This document shows positions 5,814-14,300 of a stretch of 15,233 bases of DNA, piece after piece. The stretch is taken from contig CAZOZK010000015.1 of NCBI GenBank assembly GCA_964584245.1, forward strand, positions 1 through 15,233, written 5' to 3'. Position 1 is the stretch's first letter. Each line of letters begins with the position of its first letter. Made by a program: the position numbers and the translations under genes. The notes under the pieces were generated by a model. The model made no database searches, was not told where the DNA came from, and worked only from the letters and a program-made list of their open reading frames with translations. The DNA comes from CAZOZK01 sp964584245. Its GTDB lineage: Bacteria; Patescibacteriota; Microgenomatia; UBA1400; PJMF01.

Positions 5814-8021
5814 TTACTGCCCTGGTGGAGTATAGTCATCGATACTGTATCGAACAAATGCATTTTTCTTTGGATCTGGAGCGGGTGGTTTGAACGAACT
5901 TTCCGGGATTAATGGCTCATTAGAAGTTGATCTGGTCGGCGCGGGATGGGAGTAGGTTTTGAACACTTGGGTAGGATCCATCTGTGATTCCATTTGGGAT
6001 TCAGCAGACACTTGTTGGTTTTGAGAATCATCATACTGATTATTTTCATATTCAGCAGATTGGTCAGATTCATTTCCCGTAACAGCACTCATTCTATCTT
6101 GTGATGCAGCGTGCTCTGGAGAAAAAGAAGGCTCGTGAATTGGTAAACCGCCTCGGGCTGCAGTCTCAGTTTGCTGGCGTTGTTCTCTCAAGGCTTGCTG
6201 TTCAATCTTAAACTCCTGCATTCGCAAAATTTCTTCAGGATTACTGGTGATTATCTGGTGTTCCTCTGGACTAGCGACCACACGAAGCGCAACATGGTTT
6301 AATCCGGCAAAGAAAATACCCTCTCCGACATCTGAAGTAACCAACAATTGTCGCTCTCCCTCAGACAAATAGAATGTTTCTGCTAAGACTGGAATTGAAG
6401 CAGTTGATTGCTTCATCAAAAATTGAATCGAGGCGTTGGTCACAATAGCTTTGCCGTACTCGTTATTCAAGAAATCATCAACGTCCTGTGTAATGGTGGT
6501 GACACCTAAATAGTATTTACGAGCTCGCTTAACCATGCCATGAATAAACGAGGCACTATCTGGATGCTTCATAAAGTACCAGGCCTCATCGATGACTAAA
6601 ATTCGTTTCTTGAGAGTTTTCTTGACGCGCGTCCAGATAAACTCAAGAATCATGTACATGGCAACCGGGCGTAGGGCTTCTTCAACGTCCTTGACTGAGA
6701 AAATGGTCAGTTGCTCAGAAATATCAAAGTTAGATGGTTTGTCAAAAATTCCTCTAAATGATCCGGTAATGTATTTTTCTAGGCGTGAAGCAATGTCATT
6801 TGCATCGGCATTTTCCATACCGATCAAGGCTTTGTAGAGATCTTCCATGAGTGGAGGTTCATTGGTTTGAGTAGCTGGATCAGGAGTAATGCCTTTGGCT
6901 TTGTAGGCTGCAACCAAAGCTCTGTCGAGTAGCGCGTCTTGGGTTGAGGTCATGTTTCCCAACATAACTTTGAGCAATCCATGGAGCGAAATAATTTTCT
7001 GGCCGAGTTCGTTTTCGCCTTCCTCGTACATATTCGACAAATCAAACGGATTAATTTTTGTGGTGCCACCAAAACTAAAATTGATGTAGGTTCCACCAAC
7101 GGTGTTGACGAGTTCTTCGTACTCGTGTTCTGGATCGAGAACCAAGACTTCAACGCCAAACATCATTTGGCGTAAAATCTCAAGTTTAACGGTGTATGAT
7201 TTTCCTGCACCAGATTTAGCAAACACGACCATGTTTGCGTTTTCCATCTCAAATCGGTCAAAAATCACTAACGAATCGTTGTGCTCATTGATGCCGTACA
7301 TGATGCCGGACTCCATAGTGAGCTCCGAAGACGTAAACGGAAAAGTGGTGGCAAGAGAAGTCGTGTCCATGTTGCGGGTGATGAGCAGTTTATCGGCGCC
7401 CATTGGCAGCGTGGTTTTGAAGCCTTCGTCCATCTGGAGTGTGGTTTTTTTTGACACTATCAGCAAAGAACCTAGCGTTGACTGGATATTTTTGGTGACA
7501 CGGTCGAGTTCATCTAAACTACTTGCTTGAATGGTTATGTACAGCCCAAATTGGTAAAAACGCTCGGCACCTTTGGCAAGTTGCTCGCGAATGTAGCGAG
7601 CGTCCTCGAGTTTGACCTCGGTGTTGATGTTGCTGATTTTGCCAGCACGCAAGTCGGACTGGATTTCAGCCTCCATTTCAGTAATTTTTCTCTTGAGGTT
7701 GTCCAAAATTTCACTACTATCAACCGGATAAATAAACATCGCCACATTCATCTGGTGAGGATAATTGATGAGGGGGCCAAGCCAGTTTGCCGGCACACTT
7801 CTCGGGTATCCAGCCACAAAAATGGTGCGGGTGTAGGTTGAGTTGATTTTTTGATAGGTAAAATCAACTTCAATTGCCTCTGGGGCAATAATATCTTGGA
7901 TAGTCACCAAGCCTTGAGAAAACTCCTTAATTTTTTGAAATTGTAGATCCTCTTGATTGGTCTGTGCAGAATTGTCAGTTTTCTTTTTTGCAAATGGTAA
8001 CGAAAAAGGTAAAGAGGGCAT
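5814..8021 (-). CDS. virB4: VirB4-family type IV secretion ATPase
   Basis: VirB4 ATPases are cytoplasmic, membrane-associated motors that power T4SS assembly and transport. The 735-residue product (counted from the ATG at 8021) has an N-terminal VirB4-like region (about 40-250) with FVAGYPRSVPANWL and YGINEHNDSLVIFDRF. The RecA-like motor follows, with Walker A AKSGAGKS (268-275, K274) and Walker B RILVIDEAW (473-481, D478/E479). TITQDVDDFLNN (509-520) and the conserved end resemble Gram-positive Tn916 Orf16-type proteins. After about residue 605 comes a Gln/Ser/Pro-rich, probably disordered tail ending in FVRYSIDDYTPPGQ. An in-frame GTG at 8027 is an alternative start. I prefer ATG because the -10-like TACAAT ends only 1 base before the GTG but 7 before the ATG. 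The PrgI and VirB4-N-like genes upstream place it in a T4SS cluster; dnaA follows 128 bases downstream. Confidence 0.93.
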   Translation of the reverse strand: MPSLPFSLPFAKKKTDNSAQTNQEDLQFQKIKEFSQGLVTIQDIIAPEAIEVDFTYQKINSTYTRTIFVAGYPRSVPANWLGPLINYPHQMNVAMFIYPVDSSEILDNLKRKITEMEAEIQSDLRAGKISNINTEVKLEDARYIREQLAKGAERFYQFGLYITIQASSLDELDRVTKNIQSTLGSLLIVSKKTTLQMDEGFKTTLPMGADKLLITRNMDTTSLATTFPFTSSELTMESGIMYGINEHNDSLVIFDRFEMENANMVVFAKSGAGKSYTVKLEILRQMMFGVEVLVLDPEHEYEELVNTVGGTYINFSFGGTTKINPFDLSNMYEEGENELGQKIISLHGLLKVMLGNMTSTQDALLDRALVAAYKAKGITPDPATQTNEPPLMEDLYKALIGMENADANDIASRLEKYITGSFRGIFDKPSNFDISEQLTIFSVKDVEEALRPVAMYMILEFIWTRVKKTLKKRILVIDEAWYFMKHPDSASFIHGMVKRARKYYLGVTTITQDVDDFLNNEYGKAIVTNASIQFLMKQSTASIPVLAETFYLSEGERQLLVTSDVGEGIFFAGLNHVALRVVASPEEHQIITSNPEEILRMQEFKIEQQALREQRQQTETAARGGLPIHEPSFSPEHAASQDRMSAVTGNESDQSAEYENNQYDDSQNQQVSAESQMESQMDPTQVFKTYSHPAPTRSTSNEPLIPESSFKPPAPDPKKNAFVRYSIDDYTPPGQ

Positions 8022-8028
8022 TGGCACT

Positions 8029-8034
8029 ATTGTA
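8029..8034 (-). promoter_or_regulatory. Possible virB4 promoter -10
   Basis: TACAAT on the minus strand ends 7 bases before the preferred virB4 ATG at 8021. No Shine-Dalgarno sequence precedes the gene and a 101-base gap separates it from the previous stop, so a local, near-leaderless transcript is plausible. No clear -35 is visible. Confidence 0.3.
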
Positions 8035-8108
8035 GAGATTTTTTTGCTCCACGCAAAGAGTCGGTTATATTTGTGTTGTTAGTATGGTTAGTATAGTTTC
8101 CGCAAAAA

Positions 8109-8134
8109 CTAAATTTCTGGAGCTAAATTTCTGG
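8109..8134. repeat. 12-base direct repeat at the end of the VirB4-N-like gene
   Basis: CTAAATTTCTGG occurs at 8109-8120 and again at 8123-8134, separated by two bases. The second copy contains the stop codon (TAG on the minus strand) and last codons of the gene, so the first copy looks like a small tandem duplication of the gene end just after its stop. Confidence 0.7.
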
Positions 8135-9421
8135 CAACTCAGGCATAACTGGATCGGCTGCTGCTTGAGGTGGAGTGGCTTGGGGTTGTTCTTGTGTTGG
8201 AGTAGAAGCTGGAGTTGGTTGTGCAATTGATGGAGTTGCCATAGGTTCTACTAGGGTTGGTTGTGGAGCAATTTGTGTTGCCCCCGCATCAATCCCTTGT
8301 CCTAACTCTTGTAAGGTTGAGTCAATTTGGTTTTGAACATCTTCAATTTTGGTTGGTGTATTTCCTGTAGAAACTTCGAGAGGAATTTCCATTGGTGTTT
8401 GGACTTGGGGTTGGATTGGCGATCCCACCGGAACTTGATTCATTTGGGGGATTTGCATCGGTTGGATTGGTTGAGTGATAGGTTGCATTGGCTGGATTGC
8501 TGCCATTGGCTCAATTGTCTGCGTTACTTGCTCGACTGGCATTTGTTGCATAGGTTGTTGCATCACAGGTTGAACTTGTTGCATTTGCATAATTGGTTGT
8601 TCTTGTTGAACAAAAGGCTGTTGTAGGGGCTGCTGCATCTGTTGAGTCATAGGTTGCATTGGCTGAGCCTGTTGATTTTGCTGCTGTTGTGGGGCAGTTG
8701 CCATAGGTTGCATAACGTTATCCATAAGTCCTCCTTGCATACTTGCTTGTACTAGCGCAGTTGTATAACTATTTGTATCGGTAATTTGTTGACCTTCGGC
8801 TGCCTCAGGGTTGTAACTCAAATAGAAGAATTGGATGATCTCTTGAGTAGAGAGCTGTCTACTTTGTAGGCCGATTCTGCCAAATTGGGCAATCAGATAG
8901 TCACGTTTTGGCTCAAGAATTTCTCGAGCCTTTTCCAATATAACAGATCGCTCGATTTTAGAAATATCAATTTGTTTGACGCCAGGCACCACAGTACTCG
9001 GGGGAAGTAATCCCATTTCCAAACTTGATGCAGGAATTGCCACGTAGAACTTTTTGTCCAAGACATTGCGCTCGCGGATTAATTCACCAACAAACTGACG
9101 ATACCGAGCAATCCATCCACGGCGCGTGTCAGAAACAGTTTTATCTTCTTCTTGCTTGAGGAGTTGTAAATAACTGGTAACGTCTTTTGTCTGCGATCGA
9201 ATCACTATTTGAATAGGGTAGTTCAGCGAGTTGAGCAGTCCGGCGTAGGCGTACATGATGGCGTCTTGTTCTTCTTCTGCTAGCAGGCCAAAGTTCATGG
9301 CGCTGACCGTGAGAATGAGCGAAGTTGAGCCATCTTTCAGGATCAAAAAATCATTTGAGACATCGTAAATGTCTAAATATTGTTGAGTGGTGGACGAAAT
9401 ATCGTTTACCGATTTTGCCAT
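8123..9421 (-). CDS. VirB4/TraC N-terminal-like protein with Gln/Met/Pro-rich tail
   Basis: This 432-residue protein has no signal peptide and no clear membrane segment. Residues 1-216 look globular, with YLDIYDVSNDFLILKDGSTS, NFGLLAEEEQDAIMYAYAGL, SLNYPIQIVIRS and an LDKKFYVAIP strand. This resembles the N-terminal domain of VirB4/TraC proteins, but no Walker A or B motif follows. From about residue 236 to the end it is low-complexity and rich in Gln, Met and Pro (runs such as MQQPMQQMP), very likely disordered. It lies between a PrgI gene and the full VirB4 ATPase, so a role as a partner or adaptor of the secretion motor is an inference. I chose the ATG at 9421 over an in-frame TTG at 9448, because the former starts MAKSVNDISSTTQQYL and leaves 30 bases after the previous stop. 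No Shine-Dalgarno sequence is seen. Confidence 0.8.
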   Translation of the reverse strand: MAKSVNDISSTTQQYLDIYDVSNDFLILKDGSTSLILTVSAMNFGLLAEEEQDAIMYAYAGLLNSLNYPIQIVIRSQTKDVTSYLQLLKQEEDKTVSDTRRGWIARYRQFVGELIRERNVLDKKFYVAIPASSLEMGLLPPSTVVPGVKQIDISKIERSVILEKAREILEPKRDYLIAQFGRIGLQSRQLSTQEIIQFFYLSYNPEAAEGQQITDTNSYTTALVQASMQGGLMDNVMQPMATAPQQQQNQQAQPMQPMTQQMQQPLQQPFVQQEQPIMQMQQVQPVMQQPMQQMPVEQVTQTIEPMAAIQPMQPITQPIQPMQIPQMNQVPVGSPIQPQVQTPMEIPLEVSTGNTPTKIEDVQNQIDSTLQELGQGIDAGATQIAPQPTLVEPMATPSIAQPTPASTPTQEQPQATPPQAAADPVMPELPEI

Positions 9422-9451
9422 ATGCGTTAGTAAGTATAGCTTATTCAAACG

Positions 9452-10642
9452 TTACGTTGTGCTCCTAATTTCAATTGGGTTTACCACACTTTGTTCCAAT
9501 TGCAGATCAATCGGTGTAAACGTGTAGTCATCTTTTTGGGTTAGTATGATGTAGCGACCATCTGGGAGTGGAGTAGTGATAAAAAACTGGCCAAGGGCAT
9601 TGGTCTTGACTGCGCGAATGGTGCCGCCAGTCTCGTTTTTTATTTCTACAATAGCGTCATTTATTAAATCATTTGACTGAGTCAAAACCATCCCGACCAA
9701 TTTGTTTGGCTCGGTGGGAGGCTCAGGGAAAGGAAGCTGTGTATTAAAGACTGTTTCTTGAGTAGCCGTTGTGGCGAATCCTTGATCAATGGTGACAACC
9801 GTGCTGTTATCAACATATGCGGTGTCGGCAGTGTTCTGTGGGGTGGCGAGTGTTGTGTATGAGCCATCTGCCTGCTGCATCTGTTGGTTTACGTGGACAA
9901 CCTCTTCTTCTGGAATGGTTATATCTTGTGCTACTTGTTCAACCGCAAGGGGAGTGCGAAATGTGACACCTGACTGTGTCTGTTTTTGCAGGTCTTCTTG
10001 ATAGTGATTAGCCTGACTCTGCATGTCATCTGAATAATTTTGTGTCTCATACGAGATATGAGCTTCGTGTGTCCCAGTTTGACCAAGGCCGCGAATGCGG
10101 ACTTTGAGATCTGGCTTGATTTGATTGTGAGTGCTGGTCGGTGCGGTTATCTGCACTTGAGCAAAAGTTTCCATAATCGAGCTGATACGCGAAGATCTAA
10201 GTTGATCGTATTGGTCGCCCGCAGAATCGCCGTGTCTATTGACCGATGATAAATATTCTTGGATTCGTTCCCGGCGAACACCAGAAAAATCAAATACTTC
10301 TTCAACTTTTTGGTTCGCTTCACTTGGCTTGTAGAGGAATGGTTCGGGCACTCGTGCCATTTTTTTCCAGTAAAACTTAGTGGGTTTGTATAAAATACCG
10401 ATGAAGGTGACGAGCCAGTGGTCGAGGGGGCGCTCCTCAAATGGGACAAAAGCGACGAGCGCACCAAGGCCAATGCTTCCGCCAATTAATCCCCATTTTA
10501 AGATGTCAAAAAGGTTAGTTGTGTAAATCAAAAATCCCACAAAACAACCAGCTCCGAGCTGAGCAAATTGTTTGATTGTCATGTTGCCAATGATATGAAA
10601 CCGGTATCCGGTAATATCTTGGGGAATTGGATGCTCACGCAT
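9452..10642 (-). CDS. PrgI-family (VirB3-like) T4SS membrane protein with C-terminal beta domain
   Basis: The 396-residue product begins MREHPIPQDITGYRFHIIGN, with the PrgI-like proline-rich start, followed by two membrane helices (about 24-44 and 46-67) and a basic YKPTKFYWKK segment (85-94). PrgI proteins are the VirB3-like inner-membrane parts of Gram-positive conjugation systems and usually lie next to virB4, as here. They are normally only about 100-130 residues. This one continues with a polar linker (about 110-310, Gln/Thr-rich) and a final module (314-396: KLVGMVLTQSNDLINDAIVE, then GQFFITTPLPDGRYIILTQ). That module has the pattern of a carboxypeptidase-regulatory-like/transthyretin-type beta sandwich. 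The ATG at 10642 has only a weak GATGG upstream. The PrgI part is well supported; the role of the C-terminal module is unknown. Confidence 0.85.
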   Translation of the reverse strand: MREHPIPQDITGYRFHIIGNMTIKQFAQLGAGCFVGFLIYTTNLFDILKWGLIGGSIGLGALVAFVPFEERPLDHWLVTFIGILYKPTKFYWKKMARVPEPFLYKPSEANQKVEEVFDFSGVRRERIQEYLSSVNRHGDSAGDQYDQLRSSRISSIMETFAQVQITAPTSTHNQIKPDLKVRIRGLGQTGTHEAHISYETQNYSDDMQSQANHYQEDLQKQTQSGVTFRTPLAVEQVAQDITIPEEEVVHVNQQMQQADGSYTTLATPQNTADTAYVDNSTVVTIDQGFATTATQETVFNTQLPFPEPPTEPNKLVGMVLTQSNDLINDAIVEIKNETGGTIRAVKTNALGQFFITTPLPDGRYIILTQKDDYTFTPIDLQLEQSVVNPIEIRSTT

Positions 10643-10678
10643 ACATCCATCTTACATGAGAATGGCAGTACTCAAAAA

Positions 10679-10703
10679 GGGGTAAAGGGGATTGGGGATG
10701 CGG
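10679..10703 (+). other. G-tract cluster in the gap before the PrgI gene
   Basis: The plus strand has GGGG at 10679-10682, 10687-10690 and 10694-10697, then GG at 10702-10703, with short A/T loops. This lies in the 93-base gap between two minus-strand genes, so the G-rich strand is the transcription template. A full four-tract quadruplex is not present, and I see no clear terminator in this gap. Confidence 0.3.
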
Positions 10704-10735
10704 AACTCGATGAAAGAATAAATTCGAGTCGCTGC

Positions 10736-11362
10736 CTAGTTCAAATCCATTTTTTCTTCTGGGCCTTCACCTTGAGTAGACAAATTTCTACCCCAAGATG
10801 CAATGAAAATTTCTGGTGTGGTTGGCACAAAATACCATTTTTGTTCAATAACTCCTCCATCAAGATGTGCTAGTAGCACTAAGCCAGCTTTTGTAAACAC
10901 ATATGCATCTAAAGCAGAACTACTTTCAGTATCTTTGAGCTTAAAGTCTGGTTGGCCTAGATCAGCCAAATACGTGTTGATAGTTTCCTTAGTATCAAAT
11001 GGTAAAAATTCCTTGATAAAAATGACGGTGCCATCCTCAGCACTCACCGCTAAATTAGGAATTTGAGGGTAGTCTGAAGAAAATTCGTACAGCTGGCCAA
11101 GATCAGTTGTTTTTTTGTTGAGTGGTTGGCCAAGTTTCTCTGTGACCGCATCAATTTTGCTGTATCCCGGCGTGACAGTTCCGCCAAAGGTATTGAACTC
11201 GCTTGTGGGAGCTGTAGCTGGTGTTAACAATCTAATCAGTGCAGAAATCAAGACAATTATCCCAAGAAAAATTCCTGTTTTTACTAACAGTGGTTGTTTG
11301 TACAGGATGTCTGCTACATTTGGTTTTGGTATATAGCTTGGTTGGGTTGGGTTTTGTTGCAT
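10736..11362 (-). CDS. Single-pass membrane protein of unknown function
   Basis: I do not recognise this 208-residue protein. It has a Pro/Gln-rich cytoplasmic start (MQQNPTQPSYIPKPNVADIL), one membrane helix at about 26-46 (LLVKTGIFLGIIVLISALIRLL) and a soluble remainder. This has GYSKIDAVTEKLGQPL, LAVSAEDGTVIFIKEFL, a second 'LGQPDF' segment and VLLAHLDGGVIEQKWYFVP. The two LGQP segments suggest a repeated alpha-beta fold like small secreted SmpA/BamE- or PepSY-like domains, but this is weak. The C-terminal part is probably outside. The ATG at 11362 is one base after the stop of the upstream metallopeptidase gene (TAA-C-ATG), so the two are translationally coupled and probably act together. 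A start 30 bases further up (11392) would overlap that gene. Confidence 0.8.
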   Translation of the reverse strand: MQQNPTQPSYIPKPNVADILYKQPLLVKTGIFLGIIVLISALIRLLTPATAPTSEFNTFGGTVTPGYSKIDAVTEKLGQPLNKKTTDLGQLYEFSSDYPQIPNLAVSAEDGTVIFIKEFLPFDTKETINTYLADLGQPDFKLKDTESSSALDAYVFTKAGLVLLAHLDGGVIEQKWYFVPTTPEIFIASWGRNLSTQGEGPEEKMDLN

Positions 11363-11363
11363 G

Positions 11364-14300
11364 TTAAATATTGCTGCAGTTAATAGTACCATTTATGTCT
11401 TTGTTACCAAAAACTATTCGCTTGATTGCACAGTATTGGGATCTCTCTTCTGCTGGGAAATTATAAGTAACTCTTTGTGTTCCTCCTAAGTTAAAATTGT
11501 AGTCTGGATATATTACAAATAATGCAATTGCCTCTGCAAATGGCTCAGTCTCTGTACAGGTTGCTAAATAATATGTTGGCGGGCATTTATCTTCATCACC
11601 TGGTCTATCGTTGTATAAATTATATTCAGTTCTGAATGATGAGTTTCGTTTATCAATGATATGCCCTAATTCGTGAATAAAGGTGTATTCAGTAGCGGTA
11701 AGAGTATATTCAGCCCCGGTTTTTTTACTAAAGAATGTTTCATCAAAAAATCCAAGTGAGTCTTGATCGATTGCCCAGCCACCATATGCCTTGTTTGATA
11801 CAAGTCTGTATAAGTAAATAGGTCTTGATTTATCACATTTTAAGCTTGATATAAATCCATCATTGTTTGCAGCTCTAGTACCAAATGCTGCTAAAAGTTT
11901 AGTCATTTCATCTTCAGTCCATTCGCCTACTGACACAGTAGCATCTCTTGCTGGCACTGATGCTTTTGCAGCTAAAATCTTTTCTGTCTCTTGAGTATCT
12001 TTAGTTACAAACACAAAACAGTCACTAAATGTAGGATCTCCAATGCGAATTGAAGCGGTATCTTTCCAGCTGTCTTCAACAGTAGGACTTCCTTCAGCTT
12101 GAGTGTCAACCACAGTAAAATCTAGTTTAAATGTATTGACAACAAATGCATCTTCTCCTGAAAGGGCGGGGAGGGAGTAATCGATAGTTACACCAGAATT
12201 AGTAATCGAATTGTTTTGCGTTTCAGCCAGTTTTGCACGTAATGCATCTTTAACTGCCTGATTGTGGGCCTCCTTATTTGGTAGCCCAGTGATCTTTCCA
12301 AGGTCTGAAAACGTATCAGTTACTGTATCCAACTTTGGAGTTACAACATACTCATCTTTTGCTTTAATAGTGATTGTGTATTTAATTTCAGTGGGCGTGT
12401 TATTTTCAAGCTTGGTGGGTGTGGCTGTTTTATCGATTTCAAGATACTTTGAGGTTTCAACATCTAACGACTCTTGGGTCAGCAGGTACATGCCGTCGGA
12501 AGTATTGCTTTGTACAATCATGGTGAATCCTACAGCAGTAACAGTGATGGCAGCTGCAGCTGGTGGTATTCCTCCGGCAGATCCAGAAAAGATTGAGCCC
12601 AGGCCTTTAAGTAGTGCCTCAAATCCTTTGATAATAAGAACACCTGCCCCAACTACGAGCGCACCTATTCCAGCAATTGTTGCTATTGGCGCAATAAATG
12701 GCGATAATGCAGCAAAAACTGCTTGGGCTCCAACAAAGATTGCTTTTGCACCCAAAGCAATCAGTGGGATCAATTTTAAAGCTGTCGTAACTACAAAGTT
12801 CATAAAAGCCAAAAATTTTTGGAGAGCGAACATTGCGGCACGAACCGCAGCATTTTGACCTACTCGGCCAGCGGCTGTTTTTTCTTTTTTCTTTTTATCG
12901 GCTTGAATGTCTTGAGTGTTCTCTTGAGCATCTAAATCAGCTATAAGTTGATTCGATAGTACTGACGGATTGTAATTTTCGTTTGGTTGTGTGTATTGAG
13001 TTTGTTGGTATCCAGATTGTTGAGCTTGCTGTGGCTGATATATTCGCGATGGAGCTTGAGGTTTTGTGGAGATGGCTTGCTGGCTCAGTGCTGATTCTTC
13101 TTGAGCTATCTGGGCCATCTGTGCTAAATATTGATTTCTAAGCTGCTCATAATCCGCATAGGCTTTTTTTTCAGGATCCAAGGCGAGCGCTTGCGTCTGC
13201 GTCTGCTCTAAATTATCAAAGGGTAAAAATCCAGTATTACCTAGGTTTCTTGTGGCGGATTTTTGTAGCTTTGCATATGACTCTGCATAGTGTGCAAGTA
13301 CGCTATTGACCCAGTCTTTTTGTTCTTGTGTTAGGTCACTTTTTAATTGAATGTTGAGATACTCAGAAAAGGATTGCCCAGATTCAGCTGAGTATCCTGA
13401 TAAAGCAGCTGTATCACGCAATTTTGCATTAATGATGTCTACATTTGCACTTGCTGGATCCACAAAATTTTGGATAGCATACGTGAGAGGGTCATTTGAA
13501 TCTGTACTGCCAACATTGTTTTCTTGAGCATTGTCGGCAACAAATTGAGTAAAAATTCTGCCTACAGCTAGGTCTCCTAACTGAAATCGGCGGTTGAATT
13601 CAGCTAAAAGAAGTGTCCGAGAACTTGTATTTGAAAATGCCCGAGTCAATTCCTCAGGGCTAAGCGTGTACAAATAATTTTGTAGGTCTGCAAAAAGAGC
13701 AGAGCGAATCTCCAGTGGTATTTCATCAACTCGAGTAAATGCAAAGCCTTGTGTCTTCAACTGAGCGAGCAAGGCAGATTGCATTCGTAAGTGCAAATCC
13801 TTATGTAAACCTGTACTTGTAAATATTTGGTCCTGAATTGCCTTATATTTCTTTTGATCTCTTTCTTGCAAAAGCATGAGTGCTGCCGTAGCGCTAGCTG
13901 CATCTGATATTTTTGCTCCTGATGCTTTTTCCAGTAACTCTGCAATATTTGTTGGAATTCCTGAGGTTGCCAGGTCTTGGGCAACCTTTTTTTGTTCTTC
14001 ATCATCTAGTTCTTTTTTCTCTTCTTGAAGGGCAGTTAACTGATTTTGTTTAAAATCCGCAAGAATTACAGCCAATTTTTCCAAGAAAATTTGGGTTACT
14101 TGTTCATAGATCTGTTTGTAAATGACTTCTTCCCAATTTTTATATGCTTTTTTTATTTCATCTGAATCATCTGATTTACTTGAAATAATAAACTCTTCAA
14201 TTTCTGGGTTATAAAAAGAAACTAAATCAGTTACTTTTTTGTCACGGTTTACTTGTTCTGCTTCTTTAACCGCGTCACTTTGTAAAAATAGTTCATATGT

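Noticed and set aside
8327..8626. Plus-strand 99-codon frame rich in Leu/His/Trp
   Set aside because: It is the antisense of the Gln/Met/Pro low-complexity tail; the composition simply mirrors CAG/CAA/ATG/CCA codons and there is no family resemblance.
8079..9436. Shared CTATACT...ACTAAC motif near 8079-8098 and 9423-9440 as a common operator
   Set aside because: The two copies align only with a gap, are short and AT-rich, and sit at different distances from their genes; chance cannot be excluded.
12262..12858. Plus-strand 198-codon frame opposite the giant gene
   Set aside because: It is a shadow of the membrane-region codons; the minus-strand frame is continuous across it and gives a coherent protein, and no ribosome-binding site or family match is seen on the plus strand.
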